Positions 34,278-43,362 of a DNA stretch of 53,606 nucleotides are shown here, in pieces. Within the stretch, counting starts at the first letter, position 1. Each line of letters begins with the position of its first letter. Made by a program: the position numbers and the translations under genes. The DNA is from Rhodobacteraceae bacterium UBA7436 (GTDB lineage: Bacteria; Pseudomonadota; Alphaproteobacteria; Rhodobacterales; Rhodobacteraceae), in NCBI GenBank assembly GCA_002478745.1, contig DLQI01000163.1:5782-59387 (forward strand). The letters run 5' to 3'. Under the pieces are notes generated by a model, which was not told the origin of the DNA, did not search any database, and saw only the letters and a program-made list of their open reading frames with translations.

Positions 34278-35423
34278 ATGAGCACCAAACGCAGTATTTT
34301 TGAAGAGGTCGGCAGCGTCGACCAAACGCCCGCCGCACAGCCTGGTATGATTGACAAGGGCCGCGATGGCGCACGTGGTGCGATCCGTTTTTGGCTGATG
34401 ATCCTATTTGGACTGGTTGTGCTGATGATATTGGTCGGTGGGCTTACCCGCCTCACTGACAGCGGCCTTAGCATTACAGAATGGCGCCCTTTTACTGGTG
34501 CGATTCCACCTTTGAATGCTGCTGATTGGCAATCCGAATTTGCGAAATATCAAGCAATTGATGAATTCCGCATTCAGAACCAATGGATGCAACTCTCTGA
34601 CTTTAAAGTAATTTATTGGTGGGAATGGGGCCACCGACAGTTAGGCCGCGTTGTTGGCTTGGTGTGGGCAATTGGTTTCTTCTGGTTCCTGCTGCGCCGC
34701 CAAATCCCAACTGGTTGGACACCACGTTTGCTATTGTTGGGCGTCCTCGGTGGTACGCAGGGTGCTATTGGCTGGTGGATGGTTTCTTCGGGCGTAACAT
34801 CCGGCGAAAGCATGGTTGATGTCGCCAGCTACCGCCTGGCGACCCATTTAGGGTTGGCGTTTATCATCCTTGGTTTCATCGCATGGTACATGATGATGCT
34901 GTCGCGCCCCGAACGCGACCTGATGCAAGCACGTCGCGGCAAAGAGGCAAAGCTGTTTGGTTTGTCTACTGGGCTTATGCATTTCGCGTTTCTACAAATC
35001 TTGATCGGCGCACTGGTTGCTGGGATTGATGCCGGGCGCAGCTACACAGACTGGCCTTTAATGGGCGGGCAATTCTTCCCTTCGTCCGCATTTGTACTTG
35101 AGCCATGGTGGCGCAATATCTTTGAAAGTCCGGGTTTGGTGCAATTTGTGCACCGCGTAGTTGGATATGCGTTATTGGCATTTGCGATCTTTGTTTGGCT
35201 GAAGGGGCGGAAATCAGCGCACCGTCGGACCCAAGCGGCGTTCAACATGGCCTTTGTCCTGCTGTGTGCACAAATTATTCTTGGTATCGTTACCGTTCTT
35301 TACGGCGCGCCTGTTCAGATCGCCATTGTACATCAGCTGTTGGCCGTGATCTTGTGGGTTACGATACTGCGCGCATGTTTCCTAAGCGCCTACCCAATAA
35401 CAACGTCCCTAAGAGGAAATTGA
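34278..35423 (+). CDS. ctaA: Haem A synthase (COX15/CtaA)
   Basis: CtaA oxidises haem O to haem A for aa3-type cytochrome oxidase. The 381-residue protein has eight predicted membrane segments and the haem-ligating histidines in WWEWGHRQLGRVVG, VQFVHRVVGYALL and IVHQLLAVILW, with the COX15-type N-terminus GGLTRLTDSGLSITEW. The ATG at 34278 has GAGG 10 bases before it and fits the family better than the ATG at 34266. The M32 peptidase gene begins four bases after its stop. Confidence 0.95.
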   Translation: MSTKRSIFEEVGSVDQTPAAQPGMIDKGRDGARGAIRFWLMILFGLVVLMILVGGLTRLTDSGLSITEWRPFTGAIPPLNAADWQSEFAKYQAIDEFRIQNQWMQLSDFKVIYWWEWGHRQLGRVVGLVWAIGFFWFLLRRQIPTGWTPRLLLLGVLGGTQGAIGWWMVSSGVTSGESMVDVASYRLATHLGLAFIILGFIAWYMMMLSRPERDLMQARRGKEAKLFGLSTGLMHFAFLQILIGALVAGIDAGRSYTDWPLMGGQFFPSSAFVLEPWWRNIFESPGLVQFVHRVVGYALLAFAIFVWLKGRKSAHRRTQAAFNMAFVLLCAQIILGIVTVLYGAPVQIAIVHQLLAVILWVTILRACFLSAYPITTSLRGN

Positions 35424-35427
35424 TCCA

Positions 35428-36903
35428 ATGACTGCTTACGATGACTTGATGGCGTTCACGCGCGAGACAACGGCCCTTGGTCAGATCGCTGGCCGCTTGG
35501 GTTGGGATCAAGAGACTATGATGCCGAAAGGGGCGGCGCCGCAGCGTGGTGAAGAGATGGCGGCGATCGAAGGGGTCTTGCACGGGCGACGTACCGACCC
35601 ACGTGTCGGAGATTGGTTGGCGGCGATTGACACAAACACGATTGGTGAAGTTGGCAAAGCACAGGTACGCCATATCCAACGCAGCTTTGACCGCGCGAGC
35701 AAAGTACCTGCAGATTTGGCCGCGACGATTGCGCGCGTAACGTCAACAGCGCAAGGCACATGGGCCGCAGCACGTGAAGATGATGATGTTGCAGCTTTCG
35801 CGCCTACCTTTGAAGAGGTCATCAACCTCAAGCGCCAAGAAGGTGAAGCCTTGGCTGCAGGTGGAGATGTCTATGACGCAATGCTTGCGGACTATGAACC
35901 GGGGACAACTGCAGCTGACTTGGAAGCAATGTTTGGCGCGTTACGCCCTGAATTGACGGCGCTACGTGCCGCAATTCGTGACGCTGAGGCACCTGCACCT
36001 TTGGAAGGTAATTTTGACACTGGTAAACAGATGAAGCTGACGCGCCATCTGGCAAAGACATTTGGCTATGACATGAGCCACGGGCGCGTCGATAAAGCGG
36101 TTCACCCATTTAGTTCTGGCAGTGGCTTAGATGTACGTATCACGACCCGTACCAACGAATCTGACCCGTTCAATTGCTTTTACTCAACCATCCACGAAGT
36201 TGGGCACGCATGTTACGAGCAAGGGATTGACCGCGACTATCTGCTGACACCCCTTGGTAATGGCGTTTCGATGGGTGTGCACGAAAGCCAGAGCCGCATT
36301 TATGAAAATCAAATGGGGCGCAGCCGTGCGTTTACCAGCTGGCTTTATACCGAAATGCGCGAGACCTTTGGGGACTTTGGAATTCCAGACGCAGAAGCGT
36401 TTTATGGTGCAGTCAATCGCGTGAATGATGGCTATATCCGCACAGAAGCTGACGAGGTTCAGTACAACTTGCATGTGCTGTTGCGCTTTGACCTAGAGCG
36501 GGCGTTGATGGCGGGCGATCTTCAGGTCGGTGACCTTGAGACAGCATGGAACGATCGTTTTGAGGCCGATTTCGGCTATAAAGTGGACAAGGCCAGTAAT
36601 GGCGTGCTGCAAGATGTGCACTGGCCCGTTGGTTTGTTTGGTTATTTTCCTACGTATTCATTGGGCAACGTTTATGCGGGGTGCTTGAATGAGGCGATGC
36701 GCGAAGCAATCCCAGAATTGGACGAGCAGTTAGCGCAAGGCGATACTGCACGTGCAACTGGATGGCTGCAAAACAACGTGCAAAAACACGGTGGATTGTA
36801 TGAACCACGCGAGGTTATTGAAAAAGCCAGCGGTCGTGCGCCTGATCCGCAGCCTTTGATTGATTACCTAAAAACCAAATTCAGCGATATTTATAAGCTG
36901 TAA
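35428..36903 (+). CDS. M32 family metallocarboxypeptidase (Taq type)
   Basis: A 491-residue cytosolic zinc carboxypeptidase. The zinc motif HEVGH is at H256-H260 (YSTIHEVGHACYEQGI), with the downstream zinc Glu region GVHESQSRIYENQMGRS and the M32 motif IRTEADEVQYNLHVLLRFDL. The N-terminus LGWDQETMMPKGAA is typical. It releases C-terminal residues from peptides, broad specificity except Pro. It follows ctaA by four bases and may be translated from the same mRNA; no functional link is known. Confidence 0.95.
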   Translation: MTAYDDLMAFTRETTALGQIAGRLGWDQETMMPKGAAPQRGEEMAAIEGVLHGRRTDPRVGDWLAAIDTNTIGEVGKAQVRHIQRSFDRASKVPADLAATIARVTSTAQGTWAAAREDDDVAAFAPTFEEVINLKRQEGEALAAGGDVYDAMLADYEPGTTAADLEAMFGALRPELTALRAAIRDAEAPAPLEGNFDTGKQMKLTRHLAKTFGYDMSHGRVDKAVHPFSSGSGLDVRITTRTNESDPFNCFYSTIHEVGHACYEQGIDRDYLLTPLGNGVSMGVHESQSRIYENQMGRSRAFTSWLYTEMRETFGDFGIPDAEAFYGAVNRVNDGYIRTEADEVQYNLHVLLRFDLERALMAGDLQVGDLETAWNDRFEADFGYKVDKASNGVLQDVHWPVGLFGYFPTYSLGNVYAGCLNEAMREAIPELDEQLAQGDTARATGWLQNNVQKHGGLYEPREVIEKASGRAPDPQPLIDYLKTKFSDIYKL

Positions 36904-36926
36904 GAGCTCTACACTAGGACCTTGAA

Positions 36927-36958
36927 AAGACTGCGTATCCTTGGAGATGCGCAGTCTT
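36927..36958 (+). terminator. Hairpin after the M32 carboxypeptidase gene
   Basis: AAGACTGCGTATC (36927-36939) pairs with GATGCGCAGTCTT (36946-36958) over 13 bases with one G-U, loop of six. The following bases are only moderately T-rich, so it is a probable but not perfect terminator. Confidence 0.6.
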
Positions 36959-37046
36959 CTTGCATCTGATTGACGGCCGCAAACCCCAAAATGATGTCCG
37001 ATTGAGAAACTTCCCATAAACTCGCGCTCCAACATCCGCCAAATAT

Positions 37047-37145
37047 ATGGAAGCAATTAGTTTAGGGCGTGCCATTGTGAAATTGTTTGTTGTTTTAGTT
37101 TCAATTGCGGTCGTTGGCGCAAATGTTTTGTTAGCTCAAATCTGA
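37047..37145 (+). CDS. Possible 32-residue single-span membrane peptide
   Basis: In the 332-base gap after the M32 gene an ATG at 37047 opens a 32-codon frame. It has a short basic N-terminus (MEAISLGRAIVKL) and one hydrophobic segment (FVVLVSIAVVGANVLLAQI). I see no convincing ribosome-binding site or promoter, and a frame of this length can arise by chance. The rest of the gap (36959-37046 and 37146-37235) shows nothing else I can support. Confidence 0.2.
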   Translation: MEAISLGRAIVKLFVVLVSIAVVGANVLLAQI

Positions 37146-37235
37146 GCCTTGGACGGGACCAGGAGTGTCAGAATTTGCTCGAATTTTGGTACAATAGGAC
37201 TGGTCCGGCAGACCTCTTTGAATCCCAATTTTCGA

Positions 37236-37586
37236 TTAGATAAGTGCCATTCGCTCTGACCGTTCTGGATCAGGGTAAGATCGATATAGGCCGATGGAAC
37301 TGTTCCCGATCAGGTCGTGGACAGCGCGATGTAGCCGGGCCACATCTTCGTCCTGTTTGCCGCTTTCGCGAAAGGCGAGGTCCAGTTGCGCAAGGTCGTT
37401 AACTTCAATTTCGAGTAAAAAATCGCTGTGATTTTCAGAGGCAAGATTCAACTTACGACGCAGCATGCGCCAATGATTGATCTTACCTGCTTTTTTCAAG
37501 TGGGTCATCCAAGCATCGACCGCGATGGAAAACGTCAACGCCTTTGCGTCTTGTTTCAAATCTATCATGCAGTGGTAAAGGTTCAT
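37236..37586 (-). CDS. DUF6614 family protein
   Basis: A 116-residue soluble protein with the family pattern MNLYHCMIDLKQDAKALTFS, HWRMLRRKLNLASENHSDFL and LEIEVNDLAQLDLAF. It looks like a single-domain ferredoxin-like alpha/beta fold. GGAG lies six bases before the ATG. The function is unknown. It lies just downstream of gyrA on the same strand, 68 bases away. Confidence 0.8.
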   Translation of the reverse strand: MNLYHCMIDLKQDAKALTFSIAVDAWMTHLKKAGKINHWRMLRRKLNLASENHSDFLLEIEVNDLAQLDLAFRESGKQDEDVARLHRAVHDLIGNSSIGLYRSYPDPERSERMALI

Positions 37587-37636
37587 CCTGCGCTCCGACT
37601 GTTGGTGTCAAAGCGCAGGATGTCATAGGCGTGTTA

Positions 37637-37651
37637 CTCTTAGATTAAGAG
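37637..37651 (-). terminator. Short hairpin after gyrA
   Basis: CTCTTA/TAAGAG separated by three bases, directly after the gyrA stop codon. It has no U run, so read-through into the DUF6614 gene is likely. Confidence 0.25.
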
Positions 37652-37653
37652 CA

Positions 37654-40425
37654 TCATTCTTCAGTGGTTTCGCCGCCTTCAGCGTCACCATCGTCGTCAT
37701 TTTGTTCAGCAATCCATGCAACACTCACAACAACTTCGTTCTTGCCCGTGTTGAAGACCTTAACACCACCTGCGCTGCGTGAGCGGAAGCTGATGCCTTG
37801 AACCGGTACGCGGATCGATTGGCCTTTGGACGTGGCCAACATGATCTGGTCGTCTAGCTCGACAGGGAAGGATGCTACGATCTCGCCACCGCGCATCGCT
37901 TTGTCCATTGCTGTGACGCCCATACCACCACGCCCGCGAACGGGGTAATCGTGGCTGGAGGACAGTTTACCAGAGCCTTGAGACGTAATCGTCAGGATCA
38001 AGTTCTCACAAGCGGACATTTCTGCGTAGCGTTCGGTTGAGAAGTTAGGATCAGCAGGTGCATCGTCCTCATCTGTGTCTGTGTCATCAGCTAGACCCGC
38101 CATAGCACGGCGCATTTTGAGATAGGCTGTGCGTTCTTCAGACGTCGCATCGAAGTGGCGAATGATCGACATAGACACAACTGTGTCGTCACCATTCAAC
38201 TTGATTCCACGAACACCAACAGAGGCGCGGCTGTTAAACACACGAACGTCTGTCGCAGGGAAACGAATGGCGCGACCAGAGTTGGTGATCAACATGACAT
38301 CATCATCATTTGATGCGATGCGCGCGTTAATCATTGTCGTCTCGGCGTGTTCATCCTCAAACTTCATTGCAATCTTGCCGTTTGCTTTCACATTGGTGAA
38401 GTCAGACAGTTTGTTGCGACGAACCGTACCAGCGGATGTGGCAAAGACCACTTGCAAGTCGTCCCATTCCTTTTCATCCCGATCCACCGGCATGATTGCC
38501 GCGATTGAGACGCCAACTGGAATTGGCAGGATGTTGACGATGGCCTTACCTTTGGACGTGCGACCACCTTGGGGCAGGCGCCATGTCTTGAGTTTGTAGA
38601 CCATCCCGTCTGTCGTAAAGAACAGCAATTGGGTGTGGGTATTGGCCACAAAGAGGGTGGTAATGACATCCTCTTCTTTGGTCTGCATCCCTGCAACGCC
38701 CTTGCCGCCACGCTTTTGGGCGCGGAAATCGACAAGTGGTGTGCGCTTAATGTAGCCACCAGAGGTCACAGTCACGACCATGTCTTCTTTTTCGATCAGG
38801 TCTTCGTCTTCCATGTCGCCAGACCAGTCAACGATCTGAGTGCGGCGCGGAACCGCGAATTGGTCTCGAATTTCGGTCAACTCATCCGCGATGATACCCA
38901 TGATCCGCTCGCGGGAGCCCAAAATTTCAAGGTATTCCTTGATCTTAGCGGCGAGTTCTTCCAGCTCGTCGGTGACTTCCTTAACGCCAATTTGGGTCAA
39001 ACGTTGCAGGCGCAATTCGAGAATAGCGCGCGCTTGGACTTCGGACAGGTTATACGTACCGTCGTCATTTGCCGTATGGGTCGGATCATCAATCAAGGCG
39101 ATGTAGGGCAGGATGTCAGCTGCAGGCCAGCGGCGTGTCATCAATTTATGGCGCGCTTCTGCCGCATCAGCAGATGAGCGAATAGCAGCAACAATTTCAT
39201 CAATGTTTGTTACCGCAACAGCCAAACCACACAACACGTGGCTACGTTCACGGGCTTTGCGCAAGTTATACGCTGTGCGGCGTGCAACGACATCTTCGCG
39301 GAAGTCGATGAAGGACGTTAGGAACCGGCGCAATGTCAGCTGTTCTGGACGGCCACCGTTTAGGGCCAGCATGTTGCAGCTAAAGTAGGTTTGCATTGGC
39401 GTGAAGCGGAACAATTGGTTCATGACAACTTCTGCGGTCGCATCGCGCTTCAGTTCGATCACAACACGTACACCATTGCGGTCAGATTCGTCCTGAACGT
39501 GAGCGATGCCTTCGATCTTCTTGTCACGCGCCGCTTCTGCGATACGTTCGATCATAGTCGCTTTGTTCACTTGGTATGGAACTTCGTCCAAAATGATGGC
39601 GTAGCGATCTTTGCGAATTTCTTCGACGCGGGTCTTGGCACGAACGATTACGCTGCCGCGGCCTTCAAGATAGGCCTTACGCGCTCCAGTACGGCCCAGC
39701 ATGATACCGCCGGTGGGGAAATCGGGGCCTGGTACGTATTCGATTAATTGCTCAGAGGACAAATCGGGCTCTTCTATCAAGGCCAAAGTGGCCTCAATAA
39801 CTTCACCTAAGTTGTGTGGCGGAATGTTGGTCGCCATGCCCACAGCAATACCACCAGCGCCATTCACTAACATGTTTGGGAAGCGCGCAGGCAGAACTGT
39901 CGGTTCGCGATCTTTACCATCATAATTGTCTTGGAAATCAACAGTGTCTTTGTCGATGTCTGACAGCAGGTATGCCGCTGGTTTGTCCATGCGAACTTCG
40001 GTGTAACGCATTGCAGCCGCATTATCGCCGTCCATGGAACCAAAGTTGCCTTGGCCGTCCAATAGGGGCAACGACATAGAGAAATCTTGAGCCATGCGCA
40101 CCAGCGCATCATAGATGGCAGAGTCTCCATGCGGGTGATACTTACCCATCACTTCGCCAACCGCACGAGCGGACTTACGGTAGGATTTGTCGTGCGTATT
40201 GTTGGTCTCGTGCATCGCATAAAGAATGCGGCGGTGAACCGGTTTTAAACCATCGCGAAGGTCAGGAATCGCCCGACTGACGATAACAGACATGGCGTAG
40301 TCTAAATAGGAGGTACGCATTTCATGTTCGATTGAAACGGATGGACCCTCATACACTGGACGAGTAGGTAGGTTTTCATAATTATTTTCAGGGGGTTGTG
40401 GCGTGTCGTTCACGTTGTGGCCCAT
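37654..40425 (-). CDS. gyrA: DNA gyrase subunit A
   Basis: The breakage-reunion subunit of gyrase, 923 residues. The N-terminus YLDYAMSVIVSRAIPDLRDG, the catalytic Tyr in AMRYTEVRM, and the GyrA box QKRGGKG (which separates gyrase from topoisomerase IV) are present. In the quinolone-resistance region HPHGDSAIYDALVRM the positions equal to E. coli Ser83 and Asp87 are Ser and Asp, the susceptible form. The tail is acidic (NDDDGDAEGGETTEE). Promoter-like boxes lie upstream. Confidence 0.97.
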   Translation of the reverse strand: MGHNVNDTPQPPENNYENLPTRPVYEGPSVSIEHEMRTSYLDYAMSVIVSRAIPDLRDGLKPVHRRILYAMHETNNTHDKSYRKSARAVGEVMGKYHPHGDSAIYDALVRMAQDFSMSLPLLDGQGNFGSMDGDNAAAMRYTEVRMDKPAAYLLSDIDKDTVDFQDNYDGKDREPTVLPARFPNMLVNGAGGIAVGMATNIPPHNLGEVIEATLALIEEPDLSSEQLIEYVPGPDFPTGGIMLGRTGARKAYLEGRGSVIVRAKTRVEEIRKDRYAIILDEVPYQVNKATMIERIAEAARDKKIEGIAHVQDESDRNGVRVVIELKRDATAEVVMNQLFRFTPMQTYFSCNMLALNGGRPEQLTLRRFLTSFIDFREDVVARRTAYNLRKARERSHVLCGLAVAVTNIDEIVAAIRSSADAAEARHKLMTRRWPAADILPYIALIDDPTHTANDDGTYNLSEVQARAILELRLQRLTQIGVKEVTDELEELAAKIKEYLEILGSRERIMGIIADELTEIRDQFAVPRRTQIVDWSGDMEDEDLIEKEDMVVTVTSGGYIKRTPLVDFRAQKRGGKGVAGMQTKEEDVITTLFVANTHTQLLFFTTDGMVYKLKTWRLPQGGRTSKGKAIVNILPIPVGVSIAAIMPVDRDEKEWDDLQVVFATSAGTVRRNKLSDFTNVKANGKIAMKFEDEHAETTMINARIASNDDDVMLITNSGRAIRFPATDVRVFNSRASVGVRGIKLNGDDTVVSMSIIRHFDATSEERTAYLKMRRAMAGLADDTDTDEDDAPADPNFSTERYAEMSACENLILTITSQGSGKLSSSHDYPVRGRGGMGVTAMDKAMRGGEIVASFPVELDDQIMLATSKGQSIRVPVQGISFRSRSAGGVKVFNTGKNEVVVSVAWIAEQNDDDGDAEGGETTEE

Positions 40426-40455
40426 TCTGTTTTAGGGTTCTATATGTTGCGTCCA

Positions 40456-40485
40456 TTCATATCAGAAGTAGCACATGCTGTGCAA
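40456..40485 (-). promoter_or_regulatory. Probable gyrA promoter
   Basis: On the minus strand TTGCAC (40485-40480), an 18-base spacer and TATGAA (40461-40456) predict a start near 40449, 24 bases before the gyrA ATG. The short palindrome GCACATGCTGTGC (40471-40483) overlaps the -35 box. Confidence 0.45.
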
Positions 40486-40623
40486 TGCTTATAGCTGGTA
40501 TTGCTCTGATTTTGCCCAGACCCAAGGCTCATAATGCAGATTTTCAACCCCTCGTAACCGAACCTTAATCCTGACGTTCTACGTCCTGTTGCGTGATAGA
40601 TTTAGCAGCAAGGAAGCGAAAGT

Positions 40624-40863
40624 ATGCAAAAGGTAAATGGACTTGGAATTTTGGCTCTTGGCGCATTGGGGGTGGTTCTTTCAACTGCGAACGCGCACGA
40701 GTCCAAGCGCGATGCGCAGTACTTCATATTGCTGCCAGAGCTGCCCGCAATTGCAACCAAAGTTCTTGCACCACAAAAGGCGATGCTGCCGTCAGTTGTT
40801 TATATCAGGCAGAACATGACGCGCCCCCCAGTACGCAAAACTTGGCGCAATGGGGATGGTTAA
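40624..40863 (+). CDS. Small secreted protein of unknown function
   Basis: A 79-residue protein with AAGGA eight bases before its ATG and a clear signal peptide (MQKVNGLGILALGALGVVLS-TANA). The mature part of about 54 residues starts HESKRDAQYF and is basic at its end (RPPVRKTWRNGDG). I do not recognise the family. The last 59 bases overlap the 3' end of the convergent radical SAM gene, which is unusual. The signal peptide and ribosome-binding site favour a real gene, but short length leaves doubt. Confidence 0.5.
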   Translation: MQKVNGLGILALGALGVVLSTANAHESKRDAQYFILLPELPAIATKVLAPQKAMLPSVVYIRQNMTRPPVRKTWRNGDG

Positions 40864-41752
40864 GAGCGACGTCTTTTTCGGCGTCCTCAAGGGTTGTTCC
40901 CAGCTCAAACTCTGCCTCGTAAGGCAGTAAGGTGCAGGCCAATACCGCTGGCTTTTCTGCCCCCTTACGTTTGACCACCATGCGCGACGATGAGCACATT
41001 ATAGAATCGGGAGACTTGTTTAAAATTCCCCAGCAAGCGGTGGTGATTTCAGGAACCTCGATGGTCTCATCCATCTCGGGAAACAAAACTGTCATTCCTG
41101 AATTGTTCGCGTCTATTTTATAACCGTGTTCAGCATAAAAAGCCGCGTATCCTGCACGGCTGTCTGCTTCTGAATGCCCAAAAACACTGCGCCCAGCGAC
41201 GGCCATTCTAAAGCCGTTTTTCTGCAACCAATCCATACCAATAACGGTTTTTGCGAATGCGCCGGCACCCCGTTCGGCATCGTGCAAGGCAGGGTCGTAA
41301 TGATCAACGGAAATCCGAAGCGTTAGTTTTCCTGGGTAGGTGGTGTTCAGTTCTAAGAGACCGTTTTGAACGGACTTGCGCATCATCGGGCGCATCGCAT
41401 TTGTAAGGATAAGCACTTGATACCCTGCCTCAAGTGAGGCGCGCGTGATTTCAATCATCTGTGGGTTCATAAATGGTTCACCGCCAGTGAACGCGATTTC
41501 TTTGATCGGCCAGTTTCGGTCCTTGATTTGGTCTAGATAGTCCTTAACTTCATCGGCGGTGATGTAAACGAGTGAATCATTGCTAGGGCTTGATGCGATA
41601 TAGCAGTTTACGCATTCAATATTGCAAAGCGTTCCGGTGTTAAACCACAGGGTCTCAGGGTTATTCAGCGCGACGGTTGCGCGATCTTCGCCCTTAGCGG
41701 TCAGGGCCGGATCAGCGAATTTTCCAATGTTTGCTTGCGCTAAATCTTTCAT
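40805..41752 (-). CDS. Orphan radical SAM enzyme with Cys-rich C-terminus
   Basis: A 315-residue protein. The SAM-cluster motif is C43-x3-C47-x2-C50 (LCNIECVNCY), followed by EIAFTGGEPFMNP (SAM amino-group site). The C-terminal third has six further Cys (ACWGIL, IMCSSSR, LACTLL, HCAKFC, GASCS), as in proteins holding an auxiliary Fe-S cluster. The start at 41752 is chosen because similarity-like sequence (KDLAQANIGKFADPAL) begins there; a longer start at 41869 is possible. The substrate is unknown; no maturase partner or precursor peptide is obvious. It is divergent from zwf. Confidence 0.85.
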   Translation of the reverse strand: MKDLAQANIGKFADPALTAKGEDRATVALNNPETLWFNTGTLCNIECVNCYIASSPSNDSLVYITADEVKDYLDQIKDRNWPIKEIAFTGGEPFMNPQMIEITRASLEAGYQVLILTNAMRPMMRKSVQNGLLELNTTYPGKLTLRISVDHYDPALHDAERGAGAFAKTVIGMDWLQKNGFRMAVAGRSVFGHSEADSRAGYAAFYAEHGYKIDANNSGMTVLFPEMDETIEVPEITTACWGILNKSPDSIMCSSSRMVVKRKGAEKPAVLACTLLPYEAEFELGTTLEDAEKDVALNHPHCAKFCVLGGASCSA

Positions 41753-41904
41753 AATCCACGTGTACCTTGCTGGTTGAACATTGCTTATTTGTGATAGGAT
41801 GTCTGTGAATGCAATAAAAGAACGTTTTTGCCATGTGACAACCTTGTGATTTGGCTCAAAAAGCGTCATGTTTGCGCTAACAAAAAATCAAATGGAACAA
41901 CCCA

Positions 41905-43362
41905 ATGGTCTCACGCGTAATTCCAGTCGAAGCTTTTGATCTTGTCATCTTTGGTGGGACGGGCGATTTAGCTCGCCGTAAAATTTTACCGGGCTTGTTC
42001 CGGCGCTTTTGTGCAGGGCAAATGCCTGCCGAATCCCGTATCGTTGGGGCTGCTCGCTCTCAGATGGATGGTGCGAAGTATCGCGAATTCGTTGCAGAAG
42101 CGATTGCTGAATTTGGCGGTAAAGTTGCAAGCGACGCTGAAAAATTAGCGGCGTTTTTACAGCAATTGGACTACGTTCCAATCGATGCACGCGGAGTTGG
42201 CGGTTGGGAAGAGTTGGCGGATAAGGTTAAGGGGCGTAAGTTTGTGCGTGCTTTCTACTTCTCTGTCGCGCCAGGTCTATTTGGTGATTTGGCAGAACGC
42301 CTTCATCACTATGGGCTATCGGACAAAGCTAGCCGTATCGTTGTTGAGAAGCCATTTGGCCGCGACCTTGCCACTGCGCAAACGTTGAATGCCTCTTTGG
42401 CTGAGCACTTCAATGAGGACCAAATTTACCGCATCGATCACTATTTGGGTAAAGAGACTGTCCAAAACCTGATGGCTGTTCGCTTTGGCAATATGTTGTT
42501 CGAACCTCTGTGGAATTCGCAATACGTCGATCACATCCAAATCACAGTTGCTGAAACCGTTGGTGTCGGCACGCGTGGCGAATATTATGACAAATCAGGT
42601 GCAATGCGTGACATGGTGCAGAACCATCTTATGCAGTTGCTTTGCTTGATCGCGATGGAACCGCCGGCCAAGTTTGAACCAGGTGCCGTGCGTGATGAGA
42701 AATTAAAAGTTATCCGCGCCCTTGATCCGGTCGAACCGCATCACATCGTGCGTGGTCAGTATTTGTCTGATGATGAGGACCCAAGCTATCGTGAGGGTGT
42801 GAATGATCCGCGCTCAAAAACGGAAAGTTATGTGGCAATGAAGGTTGGAATCTCCAACTGGCGTTGGGCAGGAACACCGTTCTATCTGCGCACTGGCAAG
42901 AAACTTGCGGAACGCGCCAGCGAAATTACCGTTGTCTTTAAAGAGCTTAACCACTCTATTTTTGATGACGACGAGGGGGGGCATCGCAATGTTCTTTCCA
43001 TTCGTCTTCAACCCAACGAGGGCATTACCCTTGGCGTAACGATTAAAGAACCGGGCCCAGGTGGTATGCGCTTGATCGATGTGCCGCTGGACATGAGTTT
43101 TGCCGAAGCATTGGGCGACGCAGGCGGCGATCCGCCAGATGCCTATGAACGCCTGATCATGGATGTTATCCGTGGGAACCAAACTCTATTCATGCGCGGC
43201 GATGAAGTCGAAGCTGCATGGGAGTGGACGGATCCAATCATCAACGGTTGGACAGAGCGCGGCGATGTGCCCAAATCCTATGAATCTGGAAGCGATGGAC
43301 CAGGGGATGCAGCAACAATGTTGGCCCGCGATGGCCGTTCATGGAGAGCGATTAAAACATGA
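41905..43362 (+). CDS. zwf: Glucose-6-phosphate 1-dehydrogenase
   Basis: Zwf oxidises glucose 6-phosphate to 6-phosphogluconolactone, making NADPH. The 485-residue sequence has the Rossmann motif FGGTGDLARRKILPGLF and the active-site signature RIDHYLGKE (from R176). It is first in a tight zwf-pgl-pgi operon: its stop overlaps the pgl start (ATGA). Marine roseobacters mostly use the Entner-Doudoroff route; edd and eda are not in this window. Confidence 0.97.
   Translation: MVSRVIPVEAFDLVIFGGTGDLARRKILPGLFRRFCAGQMPAESRIVGAARSQMDGAKYREFVAEAIAEFGGKVASDAEKLAAFLQQLDYVPIDARGVGGWEELADKVKGRKFVRAFYFSVAPGLFGDLAERLHHYGLSDKASRIVVEKPFGRDLATAQTLNASLAEHFNEDQIYRIDHYLGKETVQNLMAVRFGNMLFEPLWNSQYVDHIQITVAETVGVGTRGEYYDKSGAMRDMVQNHLMQLLCLIAMEPPAKFEPGAVRDEKLKVIRALDPVEPHHIVRGQYLSDDEDPSYREGVNDPRSKTESYVAMKVGISNWRWAGTPFYLRTGKKLAERASEITVVFKELNHSIFDDDEGGHRNVLSIRLQPNEGITLGVTIKEPGPGGMRLIDVPLDMSFAEALGDAGGDPPDAYERLIMDVIRGNQTLFMRGDEVEAAWEWTDPIINGWTERGDVPKSYESGSDGPGDAATMLARDGRSWRAIKT

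Noticed and set aside
37187..37195. Extended -10-like TGGTACAAT on the plus strand before the DUF6614 gene
   Set aside because: No -35 box, no terminator and no gene downstream in that direction.
40573..40585. Short 5-3-5 palindromes near promoters (also 40471-40483 and 16777-16789)
   Set aside because: Palindromes of this length are expected about once per kilobase, so they are not evidence of operators by themselves.
40624..41752. RiPP system: small secreted protein as precursor for the radical SAM enzyme
   Set aside because: The genes are convergent, the small protein has an ordinary Sec signal peptide rather than a leader/core layout, and no other RiPP gene is present.
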